Virus record (IMG/VR): IMGVR_UViG_3300032278_000135
Span: 1 to 21,587 of that record
Reading direction: 5' to 3' (one strand)
From: a virus
Length of the DNA stretch: 21,587 nt
Part shown: positions 1-5,084 of the stretch, piece after piece
How positions within the stretch are numbered: the stretch's first letter is position 1
Layout of the letters: every line of letters starts with the position of its first letter
Notes under the pieces: generated by a model
What the model saw: the letters and a program-made list of their open reading frames with translations, nothing else
What the model was told of the DNA's origin: nothing
Databases searched by the model: none
Made by a program: the position numbers and the translations under genes

Positions 1-188
1 GCCTTCATGCCCACGGACACCCAGAATTCAGCAGGAGCATCCGCCAGGGAATAATCGTTCTCCTTGGCTATATGCTCGGCTATGTTCTCGAACGTCCACG
101 ACGAGATCCCAGGTTCGGTGGGATCTTCAGCAACTTCCGGTGCTGTTTCCGGTTTGGCCTTTGTATCGACCTTCGGTAGTTTTGCCAT
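1..188 (-). CDS. Unknown protein, N-terminal part only
   Basis: Leftward gene cut by the window edge; about 62 residues are visible. The ATG is the reverse complement of CAT at 186-188, and a GGAAGGAG ribosome binding site lies a few bases upstream. The protein begins MAKLPKVDTKAKPETAPEVA and stays rich in Pro, Glu and Ala for some 30 residues, which suggests a flexible N-terminal tail, before a more ordered part with Trp and Phe. Because its first codons diverge from the small-gene array to the right, the 189-341 gap may hold promoters for both directions. I do not recognise the family; a virion protein is possible but unsupported. Confidence 0.7.
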   Translation of the reverse strand, partial: MAKLPKVDTKAKPETAPEVAEDPTEPGISSWTFENIAEHIAKENDYSLADAPAEFWVSVGMK

Positions 189-249
189 TGGATAAACTCC
201 TTCCTTCGGCAACCAATGAAATAAAACGAACAGCCCAGAACTTAACCCC

Positions 250-278
250 TTGACGCACTAGGCTCAAATCATTATCCT
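250..278 (+). promoter_or_regulatory. Sigma70-like promoter (TTGACG-17-TATCCT)
   Basis: The -35 box TTGACG is at 250-255 and the -10 box TATCCT at 273-278, 17 bases apart. It would drive the genes at 342 and 554. The leader that follows holds a C5/G8 hairpin (291-310) and a T-rich tract just before the ribosome binding site. Confidence 0.5.
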
Positions 279-341
279 CGTTTTTTCTCGCCCCCTATGT
301 ATGGGGGGGGAAGTCGTTTCTTTTTTTTAAGGAGGTCTGCC

Positions 342-554
342 ATGGCAGGCAAAAATCAAGGCGATGCGATGAGTATCGACATTGTTAAGGGCAAGCTGAC
401 AATCGAGGCCGATATTGTCCAGGGGCGCAGATCGAAGTCGGGCAAGTCCGAGTTGCTGCTGACCACCAGTGGCAACCAGGAACTTGAAACGCTGGTCTTG
501 AACGGCAAGCCCGTCACGGTGTCCATCAACGTCTATCAGAAAGTTGGTGGATAA
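342..554 (+). CDS. Small unknown phage protein (70 aa)
   Basis: The start at 342 is chosen because AAGGAGG lies at 329-335 with good spacing; an in-frame extension to 297 would read through the G8 tract and has no ribosome binding site. After about ten polar residues the protein looks like a small all-beta fold: alternating hydrophobic stretches such as KLTIEADIV, ELLLTT and PVTVSINVYQ separated by a basic loop (GRRSKSGK). No enzyme motif is visible. It overlaps the next gene by one base (TAATG), so the two are probably translationally coupled. Its place as first gene of the small-gene array suggests an early accessory role, which is inference only. Confidence 0.7.
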   Translation: MAGKNQGDAMSIDIVKGKLTIEADIVQGRRSKSGKSELLLTTSGNQELETLVLNGKPVTVSINVYQKVGG

Positions 555-799
555 TGGCCGGGAGAGCAAAGCAGATCAACAGCACTGGTACGAAGCTGTC
601 AATCGTATGTGGCCCCGTGGTAATCGACCTGCGTATCAGCGGAGAGATTACCATTGTTCATCGTGAGGGCGAGGATGCCCCGGCGATCTCCGTCAGTAGG
701 CCCAGGAATCTCGCAAAGAAACGTTCCAAGTCCAAGAAGGCTGTCACGGTTGACGCTTTCCAGGTGGATCAGGGCGTGGTTGAGATCCTTGACGAATAG
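554..799 (+). CDS. Small basic unknown protein (81 aa)
   Basis: Starts on the A of the upstream stop (TAATG), so it probably depends on coupled translation. Residues about 12-50 alternate hydrophobic and polar residues like short beta strands (TKLSIVCGPVVIDLRISGEI). They are followed by a basic segment (NLAKKRSKSKK, about residues 52-62) and an acidic C-terminus ending EILDE. The basic patch could bind nucleic acid, but no known DNA-binding motif is present. An intrinsic terminator follows 30 bases after the stop, closing a two-gene unit with the gene at 342. Family not recognised. Confidence 0.7.
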   Translation: MAGRAKQINSTGTKLSIVCGPVVIDLRISGEITIVHREGEDAPAISVSRPRNLAKKRSKSKKAVTVDAFQVDQGVVEILDE

Positions 800-821
800 T
801 CCGAACTGAGTTGGTAGGTGG

Positions 822-850
822 TTGACCTGAGACTTCCCATTCCGTAAGGT
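822..850 (+). promoter_or_regulatory. Possible promoter overlapping a terminator
   Basis: TTGACC at 822-827 and TAAGGT at 845-850 are 17 bases apart. The spacer and -10 lie inside the terminator hairpin at 830-861. The -10 match is weak (T, A and final T only). It would serve the gene at 896, which has no other visible promoter. Confidence 0.25.
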
Positions 851-866
851 TTGGGGAGTCTTTTTT
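830..866 (+). terminator. Intrinsic terminator
   Basis: The left arm AGACTTCCC (830-838) pairs with GGGGAGTCT (853-861), nine pairs including one G-T. T residues run to 866. It ends the 342-799 unit. Confidence 0.75.
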
Positions 867-895
867 ATTCACTGCTTTTTGAAAGGAGCAACGTC

Positions 896-1315
896 ATGGA
901 ACTATCCGAAGAAGATAAGGCGAAAGCCGAAGCTGTCCTTGAGAATCAGGAACTGAGGGACAAGTACGATGCGGATCTCAAGCGGTTTGAAACCTGTATA
1001 GCCCAGGACAAGCTGAGGACAACAGGCGACACGGTTAAGATGCTGGCAGAATATGAATGTCCAGCGCATACGGCCTTGGGCCTGTCGGTTGCAATCGCAG
1101 CCTTCGATATATTCCAGGGGGCTGGATGTGCCGCTGATTTTTGTTTCCAGGACGTTACTGACAGCCCGTCATTCTGCTCGATATTCGGGGGCTTCAATCG
1201 GCTCCGGTTCTCGTCGCAGCCCCGTGATGGTGGCGGTTGTTGGGATTACTCGGAATCCCATTGTACTGATGACTTTATCGCCCATTGTCGAACCCTGGGC
1301 ATACCCGCAAGCTGA
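896..1315 (+). CDS. Cys-rich unknown protein (139 aa)
   Basis: ATG 896 follows GAAAGGAG at 881-888; the open frame continues back to 851 but only through the terminator. The first 60 residues are acidic and helical (MELSEEDKAKAEAVLENQEL). The second half is rich in Cys, Phe and Gly, with about eight Cys between residues 35 and 132, but they are not spaced as a clear zinc finger. The change of character near residue 65 could mean two domains, or that the second half is under weak constraint: a second open frame (1053-1325) overlaps it. Family not recognised. Confidence 0.6.
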   Translation: MELSEEDKAKAEAVLENQELRDKYDADLKRFETCIAQDKLRTTGDTVKMLAEYECPAHTALGLSVAIAAFDIFQGAGCAADFCFQDVTDSPSFCSIFGGFNRLRFSSQPRDGGGCWDYSESHCTDDFIAHCRTLGIPAS

Positions 1316-1328
1316 AAGGAACTGAATC

Positions 1329-1577
1329 ATGCGAAACCCAAGAGGACTATTAAAGCCCGTACCGGAAAACGGGATGCAGGAGGTGGTTAACGCCTTCACC
1401 GACCAGGAGGATGCTGACGCTGACGGATACGGCGATGCTTATCGGGCTTGCCGTGAGTACCTGGAGGACCACGGCCAGCTAGAGCTCCCCGACAGCGAGT
1501 GTAAGACTTGCGGGATGGTGCTGGACCACGGCCTTTACATCTGTTCAGACTGTCATGTTGATGTGGGAGGGGCTTGA
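1329..1577 (+). CDS. Small zinc-ribbon-like protein (82 aa)
   Basis: ATG 1329 is preceded by AAAGGAA. The C-terminal quarter carries two CxxC knuckles (C58-x2-C61 and C72-x2-C75) separated by ten residues, the pattern of a zinc ribbon. The N-terminal part is polar and acidic (around residues 26-33 it reads DQEDADADGYGD). Small zinc-ribbon proteins are common in phage accessory regions and may bind nucleic acid or host proteins; the target cannot be read here. Its stop codon overlaps a TTGACA box that may be the -35 of a downstream promoter. Function unknown; the metal-binding call is from spacing only. Confidence 0.7.
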   Translation: MRNPRGLLKPVPENGMQEVVNAFTDQEDADADGYGDAYRACREYLEDHGQLELPDSECKTCGMVLDHGLYICSDCHVDVGGA

Positions 1578-1602
1578 CAACCGTTTCCCAGGTCGGTAAT
1601 GT
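1574..1602 (+). promoter_or_regulatory. Possible promoter for a small RNA
   Basis: A consensus -35 (TTGACA, 1574-1579) overlaps the stop codon of the zinc-ribbon gene. After 17 bases comes TAATGT (1597-1602), a weak -10. No gene follows before the terminator at 1709-1750, so any transcript from here would be a short RNA. Confidence 0.35.
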
Positions 1603-1607
1603 GCTGA

Positions 1608-1750
1608 TCTTAATTCGGCTGGTGTGCGCCACCCAACCCAAGCGTCCAGATCGTAACCGTCACAACAATCCTTTCAACGGTTACGAAAGCCCACCAGCCA
1701 CACAGCCCGAAACCCTCTCCAGGTGCAACGCTTGGAGGGGGTTTCTTTTT
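1608..1750 (+). ncRNA. Candidate small structured RNA
   Basis: A 280-base gap without a convincing gene lies between the genes at 1329 and 1858. It can form a nested structure: outer arms GGCTGGTG (1617-1624) and CACCAGCC (1692-1699), inner perfect 10-base arms TCGTAACCGT (1651-1660) and ACGGTTACGA (1677-1686) with a 16-base loop, then a 13-pair terminator stem. A possible promoter sits just upstream at 1574-1602. It does not look like a tRNA. The alternative is an untranslated leader or operator sites. Confidence 0.3.
1709..1750 (+). terminator. Strong intrinsic terminator
   Basis: A 13-pair stem joins 1709-1721 (GAAACCCTCTCCA) and 1733-1745, with one G-T pair and an 11-base loop, followed by five T (1746-1750). 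Confidence 0.85.
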
Positions 1751-1785
1751 GTGGCCTTGCTCGGCTCAGCTCCTCTTTTTCCCCG

Positions 1786-1815
1786 TTGACCTCCAGCCCC
1801 GCCAGGGCGTATTAT
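1786..1815 (+). promoter_or_regulatory. Sigma70-like promoter (TTGACC-18-TATTAT)
   Basis: TTGACC at 1786-1791 and TATTAT at 1810-1815 are 18 bases apart. It lies just after a strong terminator and before the gene at 1858. The 13 bases at 1820-1832 (GCTGGATTGTTTC) recur at the same offset after the promoter at 3059. Confidence 0.6.
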
Positions 1816-1857
1816 TCCCGCTGGATTGTTTCACGTTTTCTTAACCAGGAGGAAGTC

Positions 1858-2028
1858 ATGCTTGCCAATTGTGCAGTATGCGGAGAGTCGTTGTTTTTCC
1901 ATACCATGTGCCAGGAGCCTATCGCAAAGGGTCCATTTTGTTGCAGTGTGGAATGCAGGGACAAGTACGAGCCGAAAGCGTCCACGGATATGAATGATCA
2001 GGTATTTGTTGAAGAAGGGAAAGAATGA
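1858..2028 (+). CDS. Short Cys/His metal-binding protein (56 aa)
   Basis: ATG 1858 follows AGGAGG and fits the promoter at 1786; the longer open frame back to 1723 would cross the terminator. The first 33 residues hold C5, C8, H15, C18, C28, C29 and C33, spaced like a single treble-clef or MYM/HIT-type zinc knuckle. The remainder is an acidic tail (about residues 42-56). No catalytic residues are apparent, so a binding or adaptor role is likelier than an enzyme. It heads a four-gene unit (1858-3012) in which every junction is an ATGA overlap. Confidence 0.65.
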   Translation: MLANCAVCGESLFFHTMCQEPIAKGPFCCSVECRDKYEPKASTDMNDQVFVEEGKE

Positions 2029-2360
2029 GCATGGATCAGAATCTATACGACGATTGCGAGAGTGAACACGCCATCGCCATGAGCGGCGACAAGTTGCCCG
2101 ATGGACTGCTGGCTGATGTTGCGAGTGATCGAGTGGCGATCAGTGGCGAGAAGGTGATGACCCTTGGAGAATTGGAGAGCCTCATCAAGCGGATACGAGA
2201 GAGAAGCGGGCATTATGAAAAGTCGGTTTGCGATCTACAAATCCAGCGGATGAACCTCAAGCGGGAAATCAAAGACCTGGGACAGATGGCATCTGCGATG
2301 GCGATCCATTGCAACGCCGTGATGAAGAAGATCACCGATGAATATGAGGTGGAAGCATGA
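2025..2360 (+). CDS. Coiled-coil unknown protein (111 aa)
   Basis: Starts inside the upstream stop (ATGA at 2025-2028), which indicates coupled translation. The first 40 residues are acidic. From about residue 42 onward the sequence is a long amphipathic helix with heptad-like hydrophobics (LGELESLIKRIRERS, then QIQRMNLKREIKDLGQMASA), so dimerisation through a coiled coil is likely. No catalytic or DNA-binding motif is visible. Family not recognised. Confidence 0.65.
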   Translation: MSMDQNLYDDCESEHAIAMSGDKLPDGLLADVASDRVAISGEKVMTLGELESLIKRIRERSGHYEKSVCDLQIQRMNLKREIKDLGQMASAMAIHCNAVMKKITDEYEVEA

Positions 2361-2509
2361 GCGATGCAGAAGGTTGGAGGGTTGAATTGTGGTCGCCCGA
2401 TGATGTCCTGGTGATTGTCTCAAACTATCACGAAGGAGCCACCATCCCCGACGACCTGGGGGAAGATTTGAGAGAAGCCGTTGACGAGTACAAGAAAGGG
2501 AAAGCATGA
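2357..2509 (+). CDS. Very small acidic protein (50 aa)
   Basis: A 50-residue reading frame fills the gap between its neighbours exactly: ATGA overlap with the gene before it (2357-2360) and with the one after it (2506-2509). This junction style matches the rest of the unit and is the main reason to accept so short a gene; GGTGGAAG just upstream can serve as ribosome binding site. The protein begins MSDAEGWRVELWSPDDVLVI, then turns acidic and ends in a short basic helix (EYKKGKA). Family not recognised. Confidence 0.6.
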   Translation: MSDAEGWRVELWSPDDVLVIVSNYHEGATIPDDLGEDLREAVDEYKKGKA

Positions 2510-3012
2510 GAATCAAAAACATGATCACGATACGCCAGGGACTCACTGAGGGGCAGGCTGAGTTCTGGCTGATGAGGCGAGGCGATGCGAGGGTGTGCGG
2601 TAGGCCGATGAATCTGGAGGATTTCACGGATCCATGGGACAACCCCCGGCCAGACTATGCCCAATATCACTGGGGTGTCAATCTGCTGGAGTCCTGCCCG
2701 TTTGATGTCCAGGGGGTTTGGTATCACCTCCAGGCACTCTGGGCGATGCAACGGTTTGCCCGGTTTGCTCATGGGTCGCTGAACCTCAACAACATCACCA
2801 AGCGGGACATCCTCGACCGTCACATCTTCACCGAATCGGTGAGGGTGCAACTCCCCCCCAGGAGAACCATCCTCGATGGTCGTTCGTACTGGCTCGAACC
2901 GGACGGCTCCATCGGTTTTGAGTCGGAACCAGTCATCATCGACGGGAGAACAGCAGCAGCCTTACGCAAGGCCAGCGACGACCTGGAGGACATTCTACAC
3001 GATGTAGACTGA
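2506..3012 (+). CDS. Unknown protein (168 aa)
   Basis: Last gene of the four-gene unit. The ATG overlaps the upstream stop, and GAAAGGGAAAG precedes it. The product is a mixed globular protein rich in aromatic residues in its first half (around residues 53-86: YAQYHWGVNLLES and VQGVWYHLQALWAMQRFARF). It later has short hydrophobic segments and an acidic C-terminus (LEDILHDVD). No nuclease, methyltransferase or protease motif is seen. A terminator-promoter composite begins 36 bases after the stop. Family not recognised. Confidence 0.65.
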   Translation: MRIKNMITIRQGLTEGQAEFWLMRRGDARVCGRPMNLEDFTDPWDNPRPDYAQYHWGVNLLESCPFDVQGVWYHLQALWAMQRFARFAHGSLNLNNITKRDILDRHIFTESVRVQLPPRRTILDGRSYWLEPDGSIGFESEPVIIDGRTAAALRKASDDLEDILHDVD

Positions 3013-3047
3013 CAGGACGTTACAAGCGATTCTCGCAAGCCTCAACA

Positions 3048-3079
3048 CCCCTCCAGCCTTGACAGGCCGGGGGGGTTTT
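3048..3079 (+). terminator. Intrinsic terminator with TTGACA loop
   Basis: The left arm 3048-3058 (CCCCTCCAGCC) pairs with 3065-3075 with one A-C mismatch and one G-T pair; T residues follow at 3076-3079. The six loop bases, 3059-3064, are exactly TTGACA, the -35 box of the overlapping promoter. Confidence 0.75.
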
Positions 3080-3087
3080 CTTATGAT
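3059..3087 (+). promoter_or_regulatory. Promoter embedded in terminator (TTGACA-17-TATGAT)
   Basis: The -35 (TTGACA, 3059-3064) is the loop of the terminator hairpin. The 17-base spacer is the right stem arm plus the T tract, and the -10 (TATGAT, 3082-3087) follows at once. This is the best sigma70 match in the window. It drives the genes at 3128 and 3457. Confidence 0.7.
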
Positions 3088-3127
3088 TCTGGCTGGATTG
3101 TTTCTATTCTTTTACAGGAGGTTCACC

Positions 3128-3457
3128 ATGAGTGAATTTTTCAAACTGCTGGAGGCTGTGTTCAAACTTGAACGAGTTCTGCACTGTGATCGGGATCAGG
3201 CCAAGCGTTTCGTCACGGCCTGTTATGCCGGGACTGCCTACGATGGCAAGTGTCCCGGCCCCAAGCTGGATCTATTCATGAAGGGCGGTATCTTTGACCT
3301 GTTCGCCTGTGCTGATGACGGTGGCCGAAGGATTGCGAGGGCGGTTCACGAAGCTCTGGAGGCTGACGGTTTCTTCGATCATGCAGGAGGAGCCATCAGA
3401 TGCTTCAAGGATGTAGAGTTCGACAACCCCATCGACTACGACAAGGGAGGTGAATAA
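3128..3457 (+). CDS. Unknown protein (109 aa)
   Basis: ATG 3128 has ACAGGAGG upstream at ideal spacing; the open frame back to 3059 lies in the promoter. The first 35 residues look helical (MSEFFKLLEAVFKLERVL, then RDQAKRFVTACYAG), followed by Gly- and Asp-containing turns and a further helix (about residues 68-81). Scattered Cys residues do not make a clear metal site. The stop overlaps the next start (TAATG). Family not recognised. Confidence 0.65.
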   Translation: MSEFFKLLEAVFKLERVLHCDRDQAKRFVTACYAGTAYDGKCPGPKLDLFMKGGIFDLFACADDGGRRIARAVHEALEADGFFDHAGGAIRCFKDVEFDNPIDYDKGGE

Positions 3458-3750
3458 TGGGACACGTCAAAGCCCCGATGTATCTCGTCTGCTCCTGCAA
3501 ACGTGAGAAGGCACTTTTTCCCGATGGGACAAGACCAATTGTTGAAGGTAGCGACCACTGGGAAACGTTCGATCTGTTCAGTGAGGCTCAGGCCGAGGTG
3601 GATAGGCTGCTGTCTCTCGATGATACCTACACCGCACAGTTGACCGTGGTCCTTGATGGTGATGGGAGCTACGATCAACCGCCACGGCCTATCAAGTTCA
3701 CGGACCGTTTCTGGCAGATCCTCAAGCACCAGATGACCCCGGCCAGCTAG
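3457..3750 (+). CDS. Unknown protein (97 aa)
   Basis: Coupled to the preceding gene by TAATG at 3455-3459, with AAGGGAGG just upstream. A mixed alpha/beta protein: an N-terminal strand with CSC (residues about 12-14), a helix around residues 42-53 (SEAQAEVDRLLS), a strand (AQLTVVLDGDG) and a C-terminal helix. No catalytic motif is seen. A near-perfect terminator begins 20 bases after the stop. Family not recognised. Confidence 0.65.
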   Translation: MGHVKAPMYLVCSCKREKALFPDGTRPIVEGSDHWETFDLFSEAQAEVDRLLSLDDTYTAQLTVVLDGDGSYDQPPRPIKFTDRFWQILKHQMTPAS

Positions 3751-3770
3751 CGCCTGGTCATTTCTTTCTC

Positions 3771-3803
3771 GCCCTCTGGCCTACTGGCCGGGGGGCTTTT
3801 TTT
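3771..3803 (+). terminator. Strong intrinsic terminator
   Basis: An 11-pair stem with two G-T pairs joins 3771-3781 (GCCCTCTGGCC) and 3786-3796, closed by the four-base loop TACT and followed by seven T (3797-3803). Confidence 0.9.
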
Positions 3804-3818
3804 ATGCTCTCAGGGTGG

Positions 3819-3848
3819 TTGACATTCAGGCCCACAGGCCCAGAATAT
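3819..3848 (+). promoter_or_regulatory. Sigma70-like promoter (TTGACA-18-GAATAT)
   Basis: TTGACA at 3819-3824 and GAATAT at 3843-3848 are 18 bases apart. Two overlapping 8-base palindromes (ATGTACAT 3847-3854 and TACATGTA 3850-3857) sit right after the -10 and could be an operator. A short stem, CTTTC/GAAAG (3878-3890), covers part of the ribosome binding site of the next gene. Confidence 0.45.
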
Positions 3849-3898
3849 GTACATGTAAGTTTTATTCTGTTGTGTCGCTTTCAATGAAAGGATGAGCG

Positions 3899-4120
3899 AT
3901 GAAAGTATTTGAACTGCGGATAACGTGTGTGACCTGTCCCGAGTGTGGGGAGGATCTACGGTATGAGGGCTGCGAGGATGGAGGCCATGAGATAACTGCT
4001 ATTGAAGAGATGGAGCAGTACACCCTTGAGTTTGAAGGTGGCCACGCCTTAGCTGAAAGCCTCCTGAATCATGCACGCTCTGAGCTTGAGAGTAACGGGC
4101 TGATTGGAGGGCTTGTCTAA
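3899..4120 (+). CDS. Small Cys-rich protein (73 aa)
   Basis: ATG 3899 is preceded by GAAAGGA at 3886-3892. The N-terminus holds C10, C13, C16, C25 and H30, consistent with one zinc-knuckle (the tripeptide between Cys pairs reads PE and VT). The rest is an acidic amphipathic helix (EMEQYTLEF, then HALAESLLNHARSELES). It may be an adaptor or regulator; nothing indicates catalysis. The stop overlaps the next start (TAATG at 4118-4122). Family not recognised. Confidence 0.65.
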   Translation: MKVFELRITCVTCPECGEDLRYEGCEDGGHEITAIEEMEQYTLEFEGGHALAESLLNHARSELESNGLIGGLV

Positions 4121-4506
4121 TGTGGGTACGAATATCACTCCACGCTGCCGAAGGCCCACGCACTGATGATATGCCACAGCCAAGCGGTGAGGCAGCCCAT
4201 GAGTATGAGCTTGATCGTTTCATTGAATTTGAAGTTGTAACGAGTGTAGGCAATCGGATACACGCCGAGGGCGAGTTCTGGGAGTCTCAGCGCATCAATA
4301 TCCTGCAAGCCATAGCGGAGCAGGTATACGATAACAAGGTGGTGAACATGGCTTTACCTCTCCAGACTGAACTATTCAAGTGGAACCCCCACGGGCAGGA
4401 GCTAACGCTTGACTATATCCATCGGTGTAGTGAGTGCGACGAAGGCATGAGCGAGGCAGGCATTAAGGGGCTGTGTCACTCCTGTCATGAGCTTCCCCCG
4501 CTGTAA
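4120..4506 (+). CDS. Unknown protein with C-terminal zinc ribbon (128 aa)
   Basis: Begins on the last base of the upstream stop. The main body (residues 1-95) is mixed and mildly acidic, with an ELDRFIEFEVVTSVG strand-like segment near the middle. The C-terminus carries C103-x2-C106 and C119-x2-C122 with flanking His (H101, H120, H123), a compact zinc-ribbon pattern. It is at least the third CxxC-type product in this array. An intrinsic terminator follows within 20 bases. Family not recognised. Confidence 0.65.
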   Translation: MWVRISLHAAEGPRTDDMPQPSGEAAHEYELDRFIEFEVVTSVGNRIHAEGEFWESQRINILQAIAEQVYDNKVVNMALPLQTELFKWNPHGQELTLDYIHRCSECDEGMSEAGIKGLCHSCHELPPL

Positions 4507-4871
4507 TACTCTCTCTTTTCCTTTGGCCTCTTGGCGTTTCCCCGCTGAGAGGCCTTTTTTCGTTTCTAACGGTAGAGATGCCCATGCTCACACCTGTTGA
4601 GCTTCCCCCTCACTGTTTCCCCCGCCTTTGAGTGTCCCCTGATCACTCAAGCCCCCAGAAAAAAGACAACGTTTTCACGTCATATAGTTTCGGATTGGTC
4701 GTTTTATCGGAACATGGCCAACATCGGATGGACCGCTGGAGCCTCCCCCCCCCCGTGGGGGGGCAAATTCACCCACATTTTTTCAACTTTTTCAACAAGA
4801 CCCTTGCTTTGCTTGCATACGCCCTGTAGGGTTCGGTTTCACACGTTTCTTTTTTTTAGTAGGAGGTTGTC
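4507..4871. promoter_or_regulatory. Non-coding control region before the replication block
   Basis: No convincing gene lies in these 365 bases; two short open frames cross homopolymer runs and have no ribosome binding site. Visible elements are the terminator at 4525-4560; a 7-base inverted repeat TTGAGTG/CACTCAA (4628-4634 and 4644-4650); a C10-GT-G7 hairpin (4745-4763); two tandem copies of TTTTTCAAC (4779-4787, 4788-4796); a weak promoter-like pair TTGCTT-17-TAGGGT near 4805-4833; and a T-rich leader like that at 315-330 before the ribosome binding site of the next gene. Confidence 0.5.
4525..4560 (+). terminator. Intrinsic terminator
   Basis: GGCCTCT (4525-4531) pairs with AGAGGCC (4548-4554), followed by six T (4555-4560). 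It ends the 3899-4506 unit. Confidence 0.8.
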
Positions 4872-5081
4872 ATGAGGCAACGCACGAAGATCACGGTCTC
4901 CACGCAGTTACCGGTGGAGTTGGTAGACAAGGTTGACGCGGTCAGGGAGAAACACCCGATCAAGTTGACCAGGTTATTTGAATTGGCGTTAAACAGCTAT
5001 ATAGAGGATGAGTACCCGGATATAGATGCAATCCAGGAGGATGAAGAGTTGGATAAGGCTAATAAAGAGGGAGTTATCTAA
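4872..5081 (+). CDS. Ribbon-helix-helix DNA-binding protein (69 aa)
   Basis: ATG 4872 follows TAGGAGG. Residues 5-45 fit the ribbon-helix-helix fold: a short strand (TKITVSTQLP), a first helix (VELVDKVDAVREK), a turn, and a second helix (KLTRLFELALNSYIED). The remainder is an acidic tail. Proteins of this fold bind DNA as dimers and commonly repress their own promoters; the repeats at 4628-4650 and 4779-4796 just upstream are candidate sites. It directly precedes the DUF1376 replication gene (3 bases between), so it may control replication genes. It resembles antitoxin-type RHH proteins, but no toxin gene is adjacent. Confidence 0.75.
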   Translation: MRQRTKITVSTQLPVELVDKVDAVREKHPIKLTRLFELALNSYIEDEYPDIDAIQEDEELDKANKEGVI

Positions 5082-5084
5082 GAT

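Noticed and set aside
1053-1325. Open frame of 90 aa overlapping the second half of the gene at 896
   Set aside because: No ribosome binding site of its own is visible and the composition looks random; kept only as a note in case the 896 gene's C-terminal half is not the real frame.
1574-1789. Open frame of 71 aa starting with TTG right after the zinc-ribbon gene
   Set aside because: It reads through the 13-pair terminator at 1709-1750 and has no ribosome binding site.
1578-1857. tRNA or tRNA-like gene in the gap with nested inverted repeats
   Set aside because: No T-arm GTTCGA-type sequence, anticodon stem or acceptor stem of proper length can be fitted.
4597-4875. Open frames in the gap before the ribbon-helix-helix gene
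   Set aside because: They run through the C10/G7 hairpin, have no ribosome binding site, and give low-complexity Pro/Phe-rich protein.
4872-5081. Ribbon-helix-helix protein as the antitoxin of a toxin-antitoxin pair
   Set aside because: The only adjacent downstream gene is the DUF1376 replication protein, and no toxin-like gene is beside it.
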